The notes: generated from the letters alone by a model not told the origin. A stretch of 64,000 nt of DNA from Lycocorax pyrrhopterus obiensis (GCA_014706295.1 JACSVZ010000008.1:1747376-1811375), one strand, 5' to 3'. Positions 1-12,901 are shown, counted from the first letter of the stretch. Numbers and translations are program-made.

Positions 1-260
1 CCAGCAATGGCACCAGAGCCACGGGCAGGGCCTGAGCCCAGCAATTGCCCTGCACAGGAGGCACAACTTCTGCCCTGGCCAGTGCCCAGCCCTGAGCAGA
101 TTGGCCAGAGAGGCTCTGGGCTCTCCTCCCTGGGGCTGTTCCAGAGCTGTGTGCACACAGTGCTGTGCCCTGGGCTCTGGGATGGCCCTGCTGCAGCAGG
201 GAGGTGCCACCAGGTGCCCTCTGTGCTCCCTTCAGCCTCAGCCACCCTGGGATTCTGTAT
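1..260 (+). mobile_element. CR1 LINE 3' portion, runs off the window start
   Basis: The first ~130 bases are close to the reverse complement of the CR1 segment at about 40986-41115. The element then continues to a typical CR1 3' terminus, ccctgggattctgt, near 260. It is plus-oriented and its 5' part is outside the window. Confidence 0.7.
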
Positions 261-1440
261 TAGCACAGTCAGTTCCCACTGGACATTTCACACCACTATT
301 TGACACCCTGAAAATTATTGTTTTTACAGGCAGCTGTAACTGTGGCCAGTGAACTTCAGACAAAGTCTCAGGACCTTCCACCTGCATCATCATCAGCTCA
401 GCTGAAGAATTTGCTGCTGAACTCTCATCCCTCTGGAAAACAAGGCTGAGGAGCTTTTCTCCAGATGGAAAGTATCACTAAAGCAACACACGTTGCCCCT
501 GGTGCCATCCAGAAGCCCTTCCCAGGGAGCCCTGCACTATTAAACCAACAAAGTTCTTGATGAATTGATGAATCATTTTGGTCACGCTGCTTCTCCTTGT
601 GCTTTCCTGAGGTTGGAATATGAGCTGTAAATGGGAAATGAGCTGAGTTCTCTCCATGCTGTGCAGAACTGCCTGAGACTTTGCCAACGCTCAGCACTAA
701 AACAGCAGGGAGAGCTGCGGAACCGGCCCAGCATCGCTCCTTGCTGCTGCCTCAGCTGCTCTGCCAGCACAACGAGGGCTGTGACAAAACACTAACGAGC
801 AGAAATCCATCACAGAGCACTTGCATGGCAGCAAAACGGGGGGAATATTTCAGTGGAATTACCCAACCACAAAGGAAGTCAATCCCAACTGCAGGAACCA
901 CGCTACAAATGTAGGAGATACCACCAAAATCTCATCATTAGTCAAACCATGTTACATCGAATCTCCCATTTGTAGGATCTCACCGTTCTCCCTCTTTTCT
1001 TGCCTTCCCACTGGCAGCTACACATTCCTGCCTTTGATCAGACCCAGGGGAGGCAGAGCCTCACATGGAGAGCCTGCAGGAATTCCTGTGCTGCTCTGAT
1101 GTGGCACAGAGGTGTCCAGGAATCCAGGGGGAATGGGATCTTCTGCCCCTCCTCACTGCCACAACACAGGGACCCACATTTTGGGCTAAGACCTCAACTG
1201 AATGCCGAGACCTCAGAAGAAAACCTCAAGCACAGATTTTTTCTCTGAAGCTGAAAGAGAATAAATTCTCTGCAGAAAATTGTTTGATCAAGTTGTCACG
1301 GGAGTTAAAGAGGTTTATATAGCAAAAATTCTGGGCCTGGAAACACTTCCCAAAAAAGGGCACAACGACTCGAGGAAACCAAATCTACACTGCTCAACCT
1401 CAGAGATTTACAGCTAATTCTCCTAATTTACACTCCTTAG

Positions 1441-1922
1441 AATTATAGAATCAGTAAGGTTGAAAAAGAGCTGTAGATCATCCAGTCCATCCATCAATCC
1501 AGCACCACTAATCCCTGTCCTCAAGTGCCACATCCACACCTTTTTTTAACCCTTCCAGGGACGAGATGGGGCAGCCACAGCTTCTCTGGGCACCCTGTGC
1601 CAGGGCCTGCCCACCCTCCCAGGGAACAGTTCCTGCCCAATATCCCATCCATCCCTGCCCTCTGGCACTGGGAAGCCATTCCCTGTGTCCTGGCCCTCCA
1701 TCCCTTGGAAAAGTCTCTCTCCATGTTTCCTGTAGCTCCTTCAGGCCCTGCAAGGCCACAGTGAGGTCACCCCAAAGCTTCTCCTCTCCAGGCTGAACAA
1801 TCCCAGCTCTCCCAGCCTTTCCTCCCAGCAGAGCTGCTCCATCCCTCTGATCATCCTGGAGCCTCCTCTGGACTCTCTCCAGCAGCTCCAGGTCCTCCCT
1901 GTGCTGGGACCCCAAAACTGAT
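1441..1922 (-). mobile_element. CR1 LINE fragment
   Basis: Reverse complement of a CR1 3' end. It begins with the terminal attatagaatcagtaaggttg motif and carries the shared core (cttctctgggcaccctgtgc ... ctctggcactgggaagccat). It is 5' truncated near gctgggaccccaaaact. The first ~110 bp match an older subfamily (aagtgccacatccacacc) and the rest the younger type, so it may be a mosaic. Confidence 0.9.
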
Positions 1923-4900
1923 CTACAAATTTAAAACTAAACTAACTTTTCTCTTAATTGTTTTTCAGAAGTTCCTCTTCATTTCCAGAAGCCACAGCTA
2001 AGAAGCCACAGTGGGTAATTTATGCAGTCGGTACCCATGACCCGACCTTTCCTGTCTTCCCTGGGGGTAAAAAAGTGTTCTAGTGACCAATGGGAAAAAA
2101 TTAAGACACAGGATTAATTACTCAGTTCACCTCCTTCCTAAGCTCAGCAGTAAATTATCAAAGAGCTTTTAGCACCTGATTTAGCTGCTCAATCCAAGCC
2201 ACGGCTGCTCCGTTCTTCAGTTTCTGTCATGCCCCATGTTTATGCAGTTTCTTGAAATGAAAACTGTAAAATTCAAATACCCTGGCAGCTCGGGTTGTTA
2301 ACAGAGTAAGCTGTCAGAGAACACAATTCCTTTCATTTATTTGTAAAAACAAGCCACCTTTGAGGGGGAAAAAAAACATTTTGAAAGAGAAGCAAGAGAG
2401 CATAATGAACCCGAGCTCGGAGGAAAACAGAGACTATTTTTATCAACAATGTCTCCCAGGAACAGCAGGGCCAAAAAAGAATTGAATTTCATCAGGATTT
2501 GATCACAGTGCTTACTAAATTGCTTTTTGTGTATCTGACATGCTCGATAAGAAGTGTCCCCAGCAGTGTCTGTGCAGGGGACTAAATGAAATGCATTATG
2601 CAATGGGCCTCCTGCCTCGGCACAACCACAGCTCAGTCCAGAGCTTCTCCTCCTTCCGAGGTGATGCCTGGCATTAAAGAACAATAAACATTTCTTTTTT
2701 GACTTCTGGCTTTTTCCCCATACAGCTACGAAGTCTATTTCCTTGATTATCCCTCAAATTCTTGACGGCAGGCTTCTTATTATCCCGATTTCTGTGCAGA
2801 GGAGCGAGCTGGAAAGCCTAAGGCAAGCACCTACATCTCCCCAAAAATCAGAAAATACTTAACAACCACGTAGCACCACCATAAAGACTTCCAGATTAGT
2901 TTTATTTTCATTTCTAAGAGTAATTTCTTGGCAGTAAAAAAAAATCCTTGAAATATTAACCCCATTTTGTTTCCTTACAAATGCTATTTCTCACGGCAGG
3001 ATAATTCTCTGTATCATAGGTCTGGATCTATATTTATATTTCTCTTCCTAAGGACAACAGGCTGATGGCTTCTCCATGCCTTTAAAAAAAATGAATCACA
3101 CAATAATACACCAGAAAAGGCACAAGAAGTTACAAGCAAATGAGAAGAGACAGATTTGGTGGGAAAATATAACCAGGACCACTGGTGGGATATTTCTTAT
3201 TTTCAGCTGTATGAAACTAGGCAAAAAAAAACCCCAAAAAAGAGTAATTCATTTGAAATCCAAAAACCAGAAGAGAAATATCAAGATGAGTAAGTCAGTT
3301 TTTCACCCAGGCCCTTTGTCTCTTGGCTGACTCCCTTTACACAGAGATTTTATTACAATAATGTTGGTGGTTCCTTCTCTTATTCCCACATTTCATCTTC
3401 CTGCAGAGATTTTGGCATTTCCGCACCTGCAGGAACAGGCGAGGTCCAGAGTCTCAGAGCAGTGGGGATTTCAGAAGGCTGAAACAGGAGGGGCACATTT
3501 GGGGTCAGCAAAACCCCACTGCAGTCCCCACTCTCAGCTTGAAGAACATTTTCATTTTCTGTACTGATTTTCCCCTCTTTTGGGTGCTCAACGAGCACTT
3601 CTCTAGTCCAGGGGTGGGAATGTCACCTGGAACTACCTCTCTCCTTAATTCCAGCTGCATCCTCCACTGTCCTCTCCTCATTTAGCTTTGCCACCCTGTC
3701 AGAGAAGGAATTTTAGGCAGAGATTTTGTGGCCAGAGCCAGCTACAAATTCTGCCTCACCATTATTAAATCCGTTCATACTTCAGCGGTAACGTTAACAG
3801 AGACACTTTTAGATGGAAGGTTATAGGGGAAAAAATGGGTTTTCCCAGGTAAATTTTGGATGTATTTTCAATAAATTTGTGCAGATGTAACATGTGCGTG
3901 TACACACCTCACCTGCAACACTCACATCCCTCATTCCTAAGCTCATCCTCACATCTTTTTAGAGTGAAATAGGAAAATTTGGTGTTTCATTAAATGCTTT
4001 TCTTTCTCAGTCACAGGACAAAAAGCAAGAATTCTTTAGCAAGCACACCCCTGCCTCCCCAGCACTGCTGCGCTGCCCAGGGTATTGATCCGGAGCCAAA
4101 AGCAGATTAATCCCATTTTCTCCTCTCAGGAGAGGGCATTCCACTCACCAGGAATTCCCTTGTTCTCCACGGGAAAGACCTCTAGGATTCAAGGAATGTT
4201 CTCCACAGCACCATTACCAATAGCACGGAGCAGAGGCAAACGTGACTGTCCTGAGAATGGAGATTTTCTGTTCATTTCACTTCCGAGGGTGATTTCATTT
4301 CGACGTGTACTTGCACGAATTCATCAATTAAGGTTTTGCAGATCACATTTGATTAACTGAGGAATTAATCTGCACCCTCTGCATTGTGACAACAAGCTGG
4401 AGAGAGAAATAATTCCTCCTGACCCCTAATGATCAGCTACAGTTTAATGGGACAACCCAGGCACTGAAATAATTCTGTCTGCGAGGCCCAGGGATGTGAC
4501 AGAGATGAGAATTTTTCTGGACTGAAGGTGCCTAATAAAGCATCGCTGCAAGAGTATTTTGTTTAAATGTCAGCATTTAGTGCCTTCAAATGCTTCGGAA
4601 TGACATTTAAGGACCAAACAAATTGCTGCATGTGTTTCCTTTGTGACAGCAGCTCCACTTGGTGCTGTAACAAACACGGATCTACGGAATGGAAAACAGA
4701 AGAGAATCTTGCAGGAGCTCCTCAAGCTACACTTGGGTGTTCCAGCACTTCATTAATTCATTAATTGGATTTTTAGCCTCAGCTTAGCTGCACAGAAAGG
4801 TGATTTGTGCTCCTGCACCCGCCCTGCTGCCCACCCCAAACCCACAGCAAACCCCCTCTCCAGCCTTGCATGGGTTTGGCTGCTGTGGCTGTGGCCAAAG

Positions 4901-6244
4901 TTTGAATCCAAGCAGCTCCTCTTCCCTCCTGAAAGGAAATCCCTTCTAATTTCAGCACCACTGTTACTTCTTCCAAGCAAACTCAGGACTTGTTTTCCTC
5001 TCAGCTCCTGACAAAGCCGGAGAACCGAGCATTATCCCACCTTTGAGTTCCTCACCACGATCAGAAGTATCAGGCAGTCAATGGAAAGTTCCCAGATTTG
5101 AAAACAAAACAAACCATAAAATTACAAAATCAGCCATTTTTACCACGTTGTTCCTGCCTTGATAATGAATCAGACTTCAGATTAAACTCTACAGCTTGAT
5201 AAATAGCTAGAAAATGTCCCTGTTTTCAGCAGCAGCCAAATTCCAGCCCAGCCTGGGTCTCTGGAGAGCTCCTGGAGCTGCTGCTCCTCCTGTGCCACCC
5301 ACGGAGCCCCACATCCCACAGGTCACCCCACAACCCAGCCCTGCAATAACCAAAATGTGCTTCTCTCACCCCAAACACAACTTCAAAGATGATCTGCAGG
5401 GACGTTTTTCTTTTCCTTCTTCATTTTTTTGACCAAAAACTTCTCACTTTTCAGGCAAGCTTGATCCTCTTCCCCTTAAAACCTCCACTTTTAAGGATCA
5501 GAAATACTACTTTTTTTTTTCTTTTTTTTTTTTTTTTTTACCCACAGACAGCAACTCAACTTCTGCACCACAACTGGGTTCAAATCCCCAGGAGGAAGGT
5601 GCCTTTCAGACTTCATTCCCTTATCCTGCAGCCTTGCTATCATTTTCTCAACCCCAGTGTTGTTCCAAACTCCTGGTTCTTTTAGACACTCCTTACATTT
5701 TGGAAGTTAAAATCGCAGTTTTGTTGGGTTTTGGAGGGCAAACCAGGCGAGGGAACCTCTCGACTATCTGCAATACACCTGTGTGTAAAGTCACAGGTTA
5801 ATCTTAGATTAACAGGGACTGTCCTACCTGATCAATACCTCAGCCAAAGGAAGAGCTTGCCTGGCTGCTAAGGGAGATTATTCTCAGCTTGATGTATTCA
5901 CATATTGAAGTTGCTGACAATTTTACTGACAATTCTTTTTAATTAGCCATCCTGGTGTCCTCCCAGATACATAAAATTTAATTACCTGTAACATCCCAGC
6001 TTTGTGATTTTAACCTTTTCATGCTTCGCTACTTTTCAGTGACATTTCCCTTAAAAAAAAAGGCTCTACCTATCAAGGGATGGCATGTGGGATACAGACA
6101 ATCAATCCTAAAAAGGGGAAAGAGAGGGAAAATCACATCAGCAGACTGAAAACACCTTTTATGGCTCCTTATCACGCACTAGCAGATAATCAATAGCTTA
6201 TCAAAGCTGTCCATTTTGACTTTGCCGAGTTATTCATTCAAATT

Positions 6245-6828
6245 CACTAATTCAGGTTAAAAACCAGCCCAATATTGTGAACTTTATCCATTACCTTGAA
6301 CTTCACACCAGTCTGGTGACCTCTGCAGGGCTGCAATTAGAGTGAGAAGAGGGGGAAAATGCCAATGAAAAGTTTGCCTGGAATAAAAGGGGTGGCTGCA
6401 CCCACGAGAGGATTTTATCATTGTTTTTGCCTTGCTTTCCCACTTCCAAAGCACTTCATGATTGCCTATCTGTTCATCTCGCATCTCTGCTGAAATTTAA
6501 TTAGAAAAGTTGCTCTTTTCTTCACTAATTCAGTTAGTTAGAAGTCAGTTAGAAAATCACTAATTCAGGTTAAAAACCAGCCCAATACTGTGAACTTTAT
6601 CCATTACCTTGAACTTCACACCAGTCTGGTGACCTCTGTAGGACTGCAATTACAGTAAGAAAATTGGAAATTGCCAATGAAAAGTTTGCCTGGAATAAAA
6701 GGGGTGGCTGCACCCACGAGAGGATTTCATCACTGTTTTTGCCTTGCTTTCCCACTTCCAGAGCACTTCATGATTGCCTATCTGTTCATCTCGCATCTCT
6801 GCTGAAATTTAATTAGAAAAGTTGCTCT
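6245..6828. repeat. Tandem duplication, two units of about 272 bp, period 313 bp
   Basis: Unit 1 is about 6245-6517 and unit 2 about 6558-6828, separated by a short AT-rich spacer. Both start cactaattcaggttaaaaac and end gaaatttaattagaaaagtt plus gctct, with a small number of substitutions and one short indel between them. The unit is not CR1 or LTR-like and has no coding signal. This looks like a local segmental duplication inside the intron. Confidence 0.95.
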
Positions 6829-8478
6829 CTGCCTCCAACTGCAAATAACTTGGCCACAAGTCTTTGCCTTTTTCCATAAAAAGCACCCTGACAACGGCAG
6901 AGGTGTCAGGGAAGTCAATCTGCATTTCCCCTCCCCTCATCTGAGCTGCAGCATTTACCTAAATTGCTACTGAAAAATTACTCCTTGGAAAGAATGGGAC
7001 AATTTGCTCGTCTTTCGGTGGTAAAGGGACTGTTCAGAGCCTCACTCGTGAAGTTCTGTTCTAATTCACTCAAGAACAAGGGCGTAGAGACACAGCCAGC
7101 TTTTAAAACATTTCTCTCAGGTTATTTCCTGAAGTGACACCACTGCCCTGGCCACCAAATAATTGTTGGAGTTAAAGTACCCAGGAACTCCCATTCATCT
7201 CCGCCCAGCACTAATTATCTTGCACCCAAGATTTTACTCTAATTAACAGCGGGGCTGGATGCTGCCTGTTCAAAACACAAAGCCACTTTTTTCTTCCCCA
7301 AAATGATTTGTATAAAGAGAAACAATTCTCCTAATGATGAAAACTCTGTTTTCTCTGGAAGGCAGACTTTGAACATTTAGTGTTGCCAGCAGACACAACT
7401 GTGCTCAATCACGGGCTAATTCCAGCAGGAAGTGTAAATACCATCCCCTACAAGAGCATTTAGCAGCAGTCCCAAAAACTGGACAGAGCCTATTCAGCTG
7501 GGAAAGGAATAATTAGAAACAAATTAAATCCCAAATAATTTCCTGAGGCTTGATGCCACTGAATCACAAACACAGCTCGTAAGTCTCGACGGGCCAAAGG
7601 CTGGCAAGGCTCTTTTACCATGTTTGAATAAAAAAAGCCAAATCTTAGTACAAATAAGGCAAAGAAACTAAAAGCAGATTGAGATTCAACTGCTCCAGAG
7701 ACCAACAACTCCCTAAATTAACCATGAACATTTGCAGTTTTAAATGTCCCATATCTAACAATCAAACAAACAAATGAAAAAGACAAGAAAAAGTGGCAAC
7801 TGAAGCTGAGTTTTCAGTTTTCTGCAGTTTGACTGTTGTTAGGGGTGATTCCCTCCCTGGGAATTGTCTTTAAGCAGTCAGGTTTAAAAGCCAGCAGGAA
7901 AAAACCCCAATTATTCTGTGGGATTTTACCACTCACACAGGTAAGAGAGGCATTCCTGATCGGCTGAGAGCTTCTATTAAAGTGGATTTAACCACACATA
8001 TCCACTTCAACTCAGACTAGCAGGCCAAAATCTGACGGCTGTGTCTTTCAGCGCCCCAAAAATCCTCCTTGGCAGCTGTGTGGGCGCTCCAGGTGAACCA
8101 GCAAATCTCTCCCACTTCAGGGGAGGTTCTTTGGTGTTCGTTCCATGCCAGACCCCTGGATCAAACATCTTTTGTGCTGGTGCTTCCCACAGCAAAAGAA
8201 GGAAATTAATTAATTTAATGAAATGCAGAACATTTTGATGAGCTTTTCTCTTCGATTACTATAACCAAGATGGGAGATGCTGTTTCCAGAATTTTCACTT
8301 GTGCTGCTGCTGCAAGTTTTATATTAACGTGTCTCTGGGAGGAAATTCCAGGAGGTTTTGTGTTTGGGAGGAACTGGGATTTGCAGGGCCAAAGGAAGGA
8401 AGTGCAAGGGAATTCAGCTGGAGGCAATCATCCAGTGCTTGTCATCCTCAAGCCCAAAGGTACCAAAAACCAGAATTA

Positions 8479-8540
8479 ATCACCGAATTAACAAGGCTGG
8501 AGAAGACCTTTGAGATCATCAAGTCCAAAACCAGCACATC
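8479..8540 (-). mobile_element. Short old CR1 fragment
   Basis: Contains acaaggctggagaagacctt and gagatcatcaagtccaa, the reverse complement of a CR1 3' UTR near its end. Only about 60 bp remain. Confidence 0.6.
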
Positions 8541-8710
8541 TTGTGCAGTGTAATTAATTACCAGTAATCAGCATAAAACCGATTTGTCCAGAGCTGATTA
8601 ACCCTGGATACTCTGGAAGTGTCCTGTGCTCCCAACCCCAGCTCACTCAGTGGGATTACACCACCTCCTCTGAGAAATTCGGATTTCTCCCCCTGAATCC
8701 AAACTGATGG

Positions 8711-9148
8711 TGATGCCTTGAAAGGCCACCTAGAAACAGAGACTCGACAGGAATAAGGGAGCAAAGGTAGGGATTTATTTGAAGGGCCTTCAAAGGTACC
8801 CCTGGGGAGCCAGAGGCCTCTGCCAAGATGGACCCCAAGATGGACGACAGGTCACGAGTTCTTCACACTGTTATAGGTTTGGTTCATTTGCATATCAGGG
8901 TTAATTCTCCAATTAAAGCTTCAGTTTAATGATGTAATTCCCCTCAGCTTGTCCCTCTTTGAGGCTCTTTGGTTTATACATTTTGGGCCTAGGACAGTCT
9001 GAGTGTCCTTGGAGAGCAGGCCTGGAGAGGCTTTGTTGTGTCTGCCCAGCACGGGAGAGCAGAAGTGAACAGGCTACAAGAAACCTCAGAGTTACACACT
9101 GGGCAGTGCAGGATTTGAAAAATAGAAAAGTTAAAACCTAAGGCATCG
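8711..9148 (-). mobile_element. ERV LTR (one of a pair, 438 bp; downstream LTR in minus orientation)
   Basis: Runs TGATGCC to GGCATCg, a 7-bp terminal inverted repeat with one changed base at the right end. A minus-strand AATAAA lies at 774-779 past 8000, close to the U5 side, which sets the orientation. It is about 95% identical by eye to the 438-bp LTR at 9205-9642. Frames through it are not genes. Confidence 0.9.
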
Positions 9149-9204
9149 GTTTGGGGTCCGGGAGAGGGGCTGGGGACCCCAAATCTGTGGGGTGAGAGTG
9201 GTTT
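9149..9204 (-). mobile_element. 56-bp remnant between two ERV LTRs
   Basis: GC-rich spacer (ttggggtccgggagagggg ... ccccaaatctgtggggtgag) between two direct LTR copies. It is far too short for gag, pol or env. It may hold remnants of the leader or polypurine-tract ends after deletion of the internal region; I cannot assign a primer-binding site with confidence. Confidence 0.7.
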
Positions 9205-9642
9205 TGATGCCTTGAGAAGGCCTCCTAGAAACAGAGACCAGACAGGAATAAGGGAACAAAGGTCGGGATTTATTTGAAGGGCCTTCAAAGGTACCCCTGG
9301 GGAGCCAGAGGCCACTGCCAAGATGGACCCCGAGATGGACGGCAGGTCACGAGTTCTTCACACTTTTATAGGTTTGGTTCATTTGCGTATCAGAGTTAAT
9401 TCTCCAATTAAAGCTTCAGTTAATGATGTAATTCCCCTCAGCTTGTCCCTCTTTGAGGCTCTTTGGTTTATACTTTTCGGGCCTAGGACGGTCTGAGTGT
9501 CCTTGGAGAGCAGGTCTGGAGAGGCTTTGTTGTGTCTGCCCAGCATGAGAGAGCAGAAGTGAACAGGCTACAAGAAACCTCAGAGTTACACACTGGGCAG
9601 CGCAGGATTTGAAAAATATAAAAGTTAAAACCTAAGGCATCA
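9205..9642 (-). mobile_element. ERV LTR (second of the pair, 438 bp; upstream LTR in minus orientation)
   Basis: Has intact TGATGCC...GGCATCA ends and a minus-strand AATAAA at 9269-9274. By eye I count about 20 substitutions and two single-base indels against the 8711-9148 copy. The outer flanks are atgg (left of the first LTR) and ctgg (right of this one), an imperfect possible 4-bp target duplication. Confidence 0.9.
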
Positions 9643-10014
9643 CTGGAACTGAAGAGGCCCTTCTCACTCATAAAGACCTGAGGCCTTCTAGGGGCACCTC
9701 CTGCTCTCCAGTGTCTTTTTTCACCCCTCTCAGCTTCACTGTTGTCTGAGAATGTTTTATTTATTATTTTTTAGCCTTTCATCTCTTCGTGCTCTGCTCA
9801 GGCCCAGCTCCGTGAGGACCCACAGACCCTGTGAGGTCCCTGCTGACACAATTCCTGAGGCTTCTGGGGATAATCAACACAAACCCAAACCCTTCCCATG
9901 CAGGAGGATCCACCAGAGGTGCAAGAACAAGGAACTTGTGGAACAATGAGGCTGAATCTTGATTTAGTACAAAATCCTTGGTGTCACGGAGTGTCTTGGT
10001 GCCCATGTGGGCTC

Positions 10015-10093
10015 ATAATTACCCCATGGAACCCCACAATAACCCCATGGAACCCCATAATAAACCCAATGGAACCCCATAATAAATCCCATG
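10015..10093. repeat. Minisatellite, about 20-bp unit (ccccatggaaccccataata), about 4 copies
   Basis: Degenerate repeats of accccatggaaccccataat run through this segment. No wider context is recognised. Confidence 0.9.
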
Positions 10094-12730
10094 GCTGCAA
10101 ATCTAGCCCAGCAATTAATTAAATAAGTCTGATCTATATTTTGCTGCTTAATAGGCTTTTCTTCTGTGCCTGATGATGGAAAATACCGAGTATAGAAGTG
10201 GAGAAAACCTTCACAACGTAAGTGTGACAGGAATGGACTGAAGGGGGGAAAAAAAGGAGGAGAAATTGTCTTGCCCGTGTTATGAGATATTCATGAGGTT
10301 GTACTTTTTAACTCCACTTGATGACTTGCACATGCTGATAATAAATGCTAATTTATTCAAGTCTTCCTGATACAACAGGGGAAAAAAATTAATTACCGGA
10401 GCTGATCAGACACAGAACCACTAAAATATAATATAAATATAAAGTGATGTAACAACAACAACAAAAATCCCCAAACCTAATCAACAACCAACACAGGCTT
10501 TCTTGGAAATTGAAATCTAGCTAATAGCAATTAATTAATTAATTCCCAGCTTTTTACCTCAGTAAATTCATGGATAGATTCCAGCTATACTGGACAAAAA
10601 ACACTACCCTTCCCAGAGACATTAAATGCTTTATTTTAGGGGTCAGCTAAATAGACATCTTGCCCAGTAAAGCAGGACTTCTCTTTCCAGCTACTGCCTC
10701 TGAATAATTCATACTTCAACTTTGTTCCTCATTCATTAATATTCCTTCTCATCTTCATTGAAAAATTAAAAAGCAAATTAAAGAATAAAAAAAAAAGATA
10801 GTGTTAAACTAAAAATAGTCCTTTAGCCTAGGGAGTAGGGTAATGGTAGCTTTGGAGTAGGTTAATAAAGAATAAATATAATACATAAAAAGGTAAAGGA
10901 TAAATGTAATATAAATGTTTCCTAGCTGAATCCAGGTATCATCCATATCTTCCAAAGGAATTACTGCTTAAAAGCCAAGTAAATATTTGAGGTTCAAGGT
11001 GCAACTTCTTCCACTTAGGTTTATCAAAAGCGCTGCAAGGAGATAAACAGCAAGGAGTTTGTGGTTCATCAGCAGAACCAGGGTCCCATTTCATAGATAG
11101 GAGAGGTTTGACACAAGAAAAGCCAAAAAACAAACAAAAGCAGCTGCCCCTGAACACGCTGCAGCTCAGGATGTTCAAATAAATGAGTTTTGCAGCTCAG
11201 TGCCTAAATCCCAGGTCAGGTTTTTCCCGGCCCAGCCCCTCTCCCTGGCAGACACTGGGGTACGTGGAGAATGTGCCTGGCCAAGGGCAGGAGTGGAGCC
11301 AGAGCTGGAATCCTCTGTCTGAGAGACAGCACCACAAAAATTGTATGGTTTGTGTTGCACCTTCAGATAACCAGATAAAAACCCATAAAAACACCAGATA
11401 TTTATAATTCCTGCCTCATCTGCTCCCACACTGGGAATTGTAACAGATCTGTGCAGGTGAAACGGGGTCACACTCCCTCATCCTGCACGCTCTGGGTGCT
11501 CTGGACACCCTGAGGAGGCCCCACACTCAGCTGGACAGGGAGCTGCCCCTTCTCCTTAAAATGCCACCAAGCCCACAGCAAACCAAAGCAGAATTTAAGG
11601 TCAAAGCAGTTCTTCACCAAGTCCCAAACACAACACAGCTACAAAGGGCTGTCAGCTACACCAAGGTGCAGAAGTGTGTGTGGGCAAGACGTGGAAATCA
11701 ATACTCCAAGGTTAAATATGGATCATGTCTCCCTTCCCTTGACCCATATCCCAAGGATAATTGCAGCCAGAGCCCTGAGGCCACACAAAGCACGACACCA
11801 AAACGTGTGGGATGGGAAAAGAGTGCGAGGCACAGGAGAGGAAGGGAGATAAGGCAGGGAAGAGCAGGAATCTGCACACTTCCAGCCTCAACCTGCCTCT
11901 GGCTGGAGGCAGCAGGACACAGAGTGTGTGCTGTGATGAGCAACCAAAGTTAAAAACCTTAATGTCAAAGCTTAACATTATTTTAATGTCATCTTAATGT
12001 CAGAGTTAATCAGGTGGGGCAATACCTGGTGACTCAATCAGTTCTGCCTTTTTATATCCTTAAATATATGAATCAAAGGTCACATATCAATATTAATTCA
12101 GCAATCCCTGTTTCTGTTCCACCCACCAGAGGTGCACATCTCCAAGCAGCAGCTCTGCTGCGAGGAATGGCAACTGGCACCAAGTTGCAAAAAGAAATGA
12201 TGAAGTTCTCACTTCATTTTGGGATTCATGGAGTGGGAAATGAGCCTTACACTCACCTTTATCCCTACCCCATGGATTATTAACTGACAGACTTAGCACA
12301 AGGACCTACGTGGGATAAACCTGATCAAAACCTGATAATAGCAATAAAAAATCCTTTCAGGGGTCAGTGACTAATGCTTCCTCTTCCCAAAAATCTTTCT
12401 CTGAAGGTTTATAACAACCCTTGATGGAATAATGTCCCCTCCCTTCCTGGGGATATTTTGAGAGCGAAACACGGACAGATCAGGAAAAGCAATCCCAAAA
12501 TTTACCAAATTTCAAGACTCAGCCCTTGCAGCCAACGGGCAGTTTGGCACTGGATCCAAGCTGGAATTTCACCGTTATTCCCACATGCATCTCACCTTGC
12601 TTTCCTCTTGCTTGGCACACAAAACACGGCATTAAACACAGGCGACCTTTTAGTTCCAGCTCCCAGCTGTGCCCACGGGACAAGATGACAGGCAAACAGA
12701 TAAAACCTGGCAAAATCCCAGGGGACTTAC

Positions 12731-12901
12731 AGGATCCGTGAGCTCTGGCAGGCTGGCTTGGTAGGTGAGGGGTCTGCAGTCCCGGGTGTTGTTCACCAGC
12801 ACACAGGGAAGGAACATTGGTCCCAAATCGTCCCCGTCCAGCACGTCCACGGTCAGGGTGGTCGTGCTCGTCCTCCGCTCATTCAGGTTTTGGGCTCGGT
12901 C
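12731..12901 (-). CDS. PCDH15: PCDH15 coding exon (human exon 8 equivalent): end of EC2 and start of EC3
   Basis: This 171-bp minus-strand exon has 57 codons, phase 0 at both ends. It reads [20 protein letters not shown], then [18 protein letters not shown], then [19 protein letters not shown]. The acceptor is gctccacag/GAC and the donor CCT/gtaagt. [10 protein letters not shown] is the atypical EC2-EC3 linker of PCDH15, and two cysteines follow (LPCVL, RDCRP). The length equals human c.706-876. The second arginine of NERR corresponds to human Arg245, site of the known Usher 1F truncating variant; here its codon is AGG. The next exon (EC3) should lie 3' of it, below position 12731, but I could not recognise it in the remaining 12.7 kb. 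Confidence 0.96.

Larger units (their letters stand above)
1..12730 (-). other. PCDH15: PCDH15 intron 8 (partial; 3' end outside window)
   Basis: Transcribed on the minus strand, downstream of the 12731-12901 exon. Besides the repeats listed separately, the stretches 261-1440, 1923-6244, 6829-8478, 9643-10014 and 10094-12730 show only AT-rich unique intronic DNA with short homopolymers (for example a T tract at about 5511-5540). I looked for the next EC3 exon on the minus strand and found no stretch encoding PCDH15-like sequence. Open frames of 60-130 codons here have no recognisable domain and are treated as chance. Confidence 0.8.
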
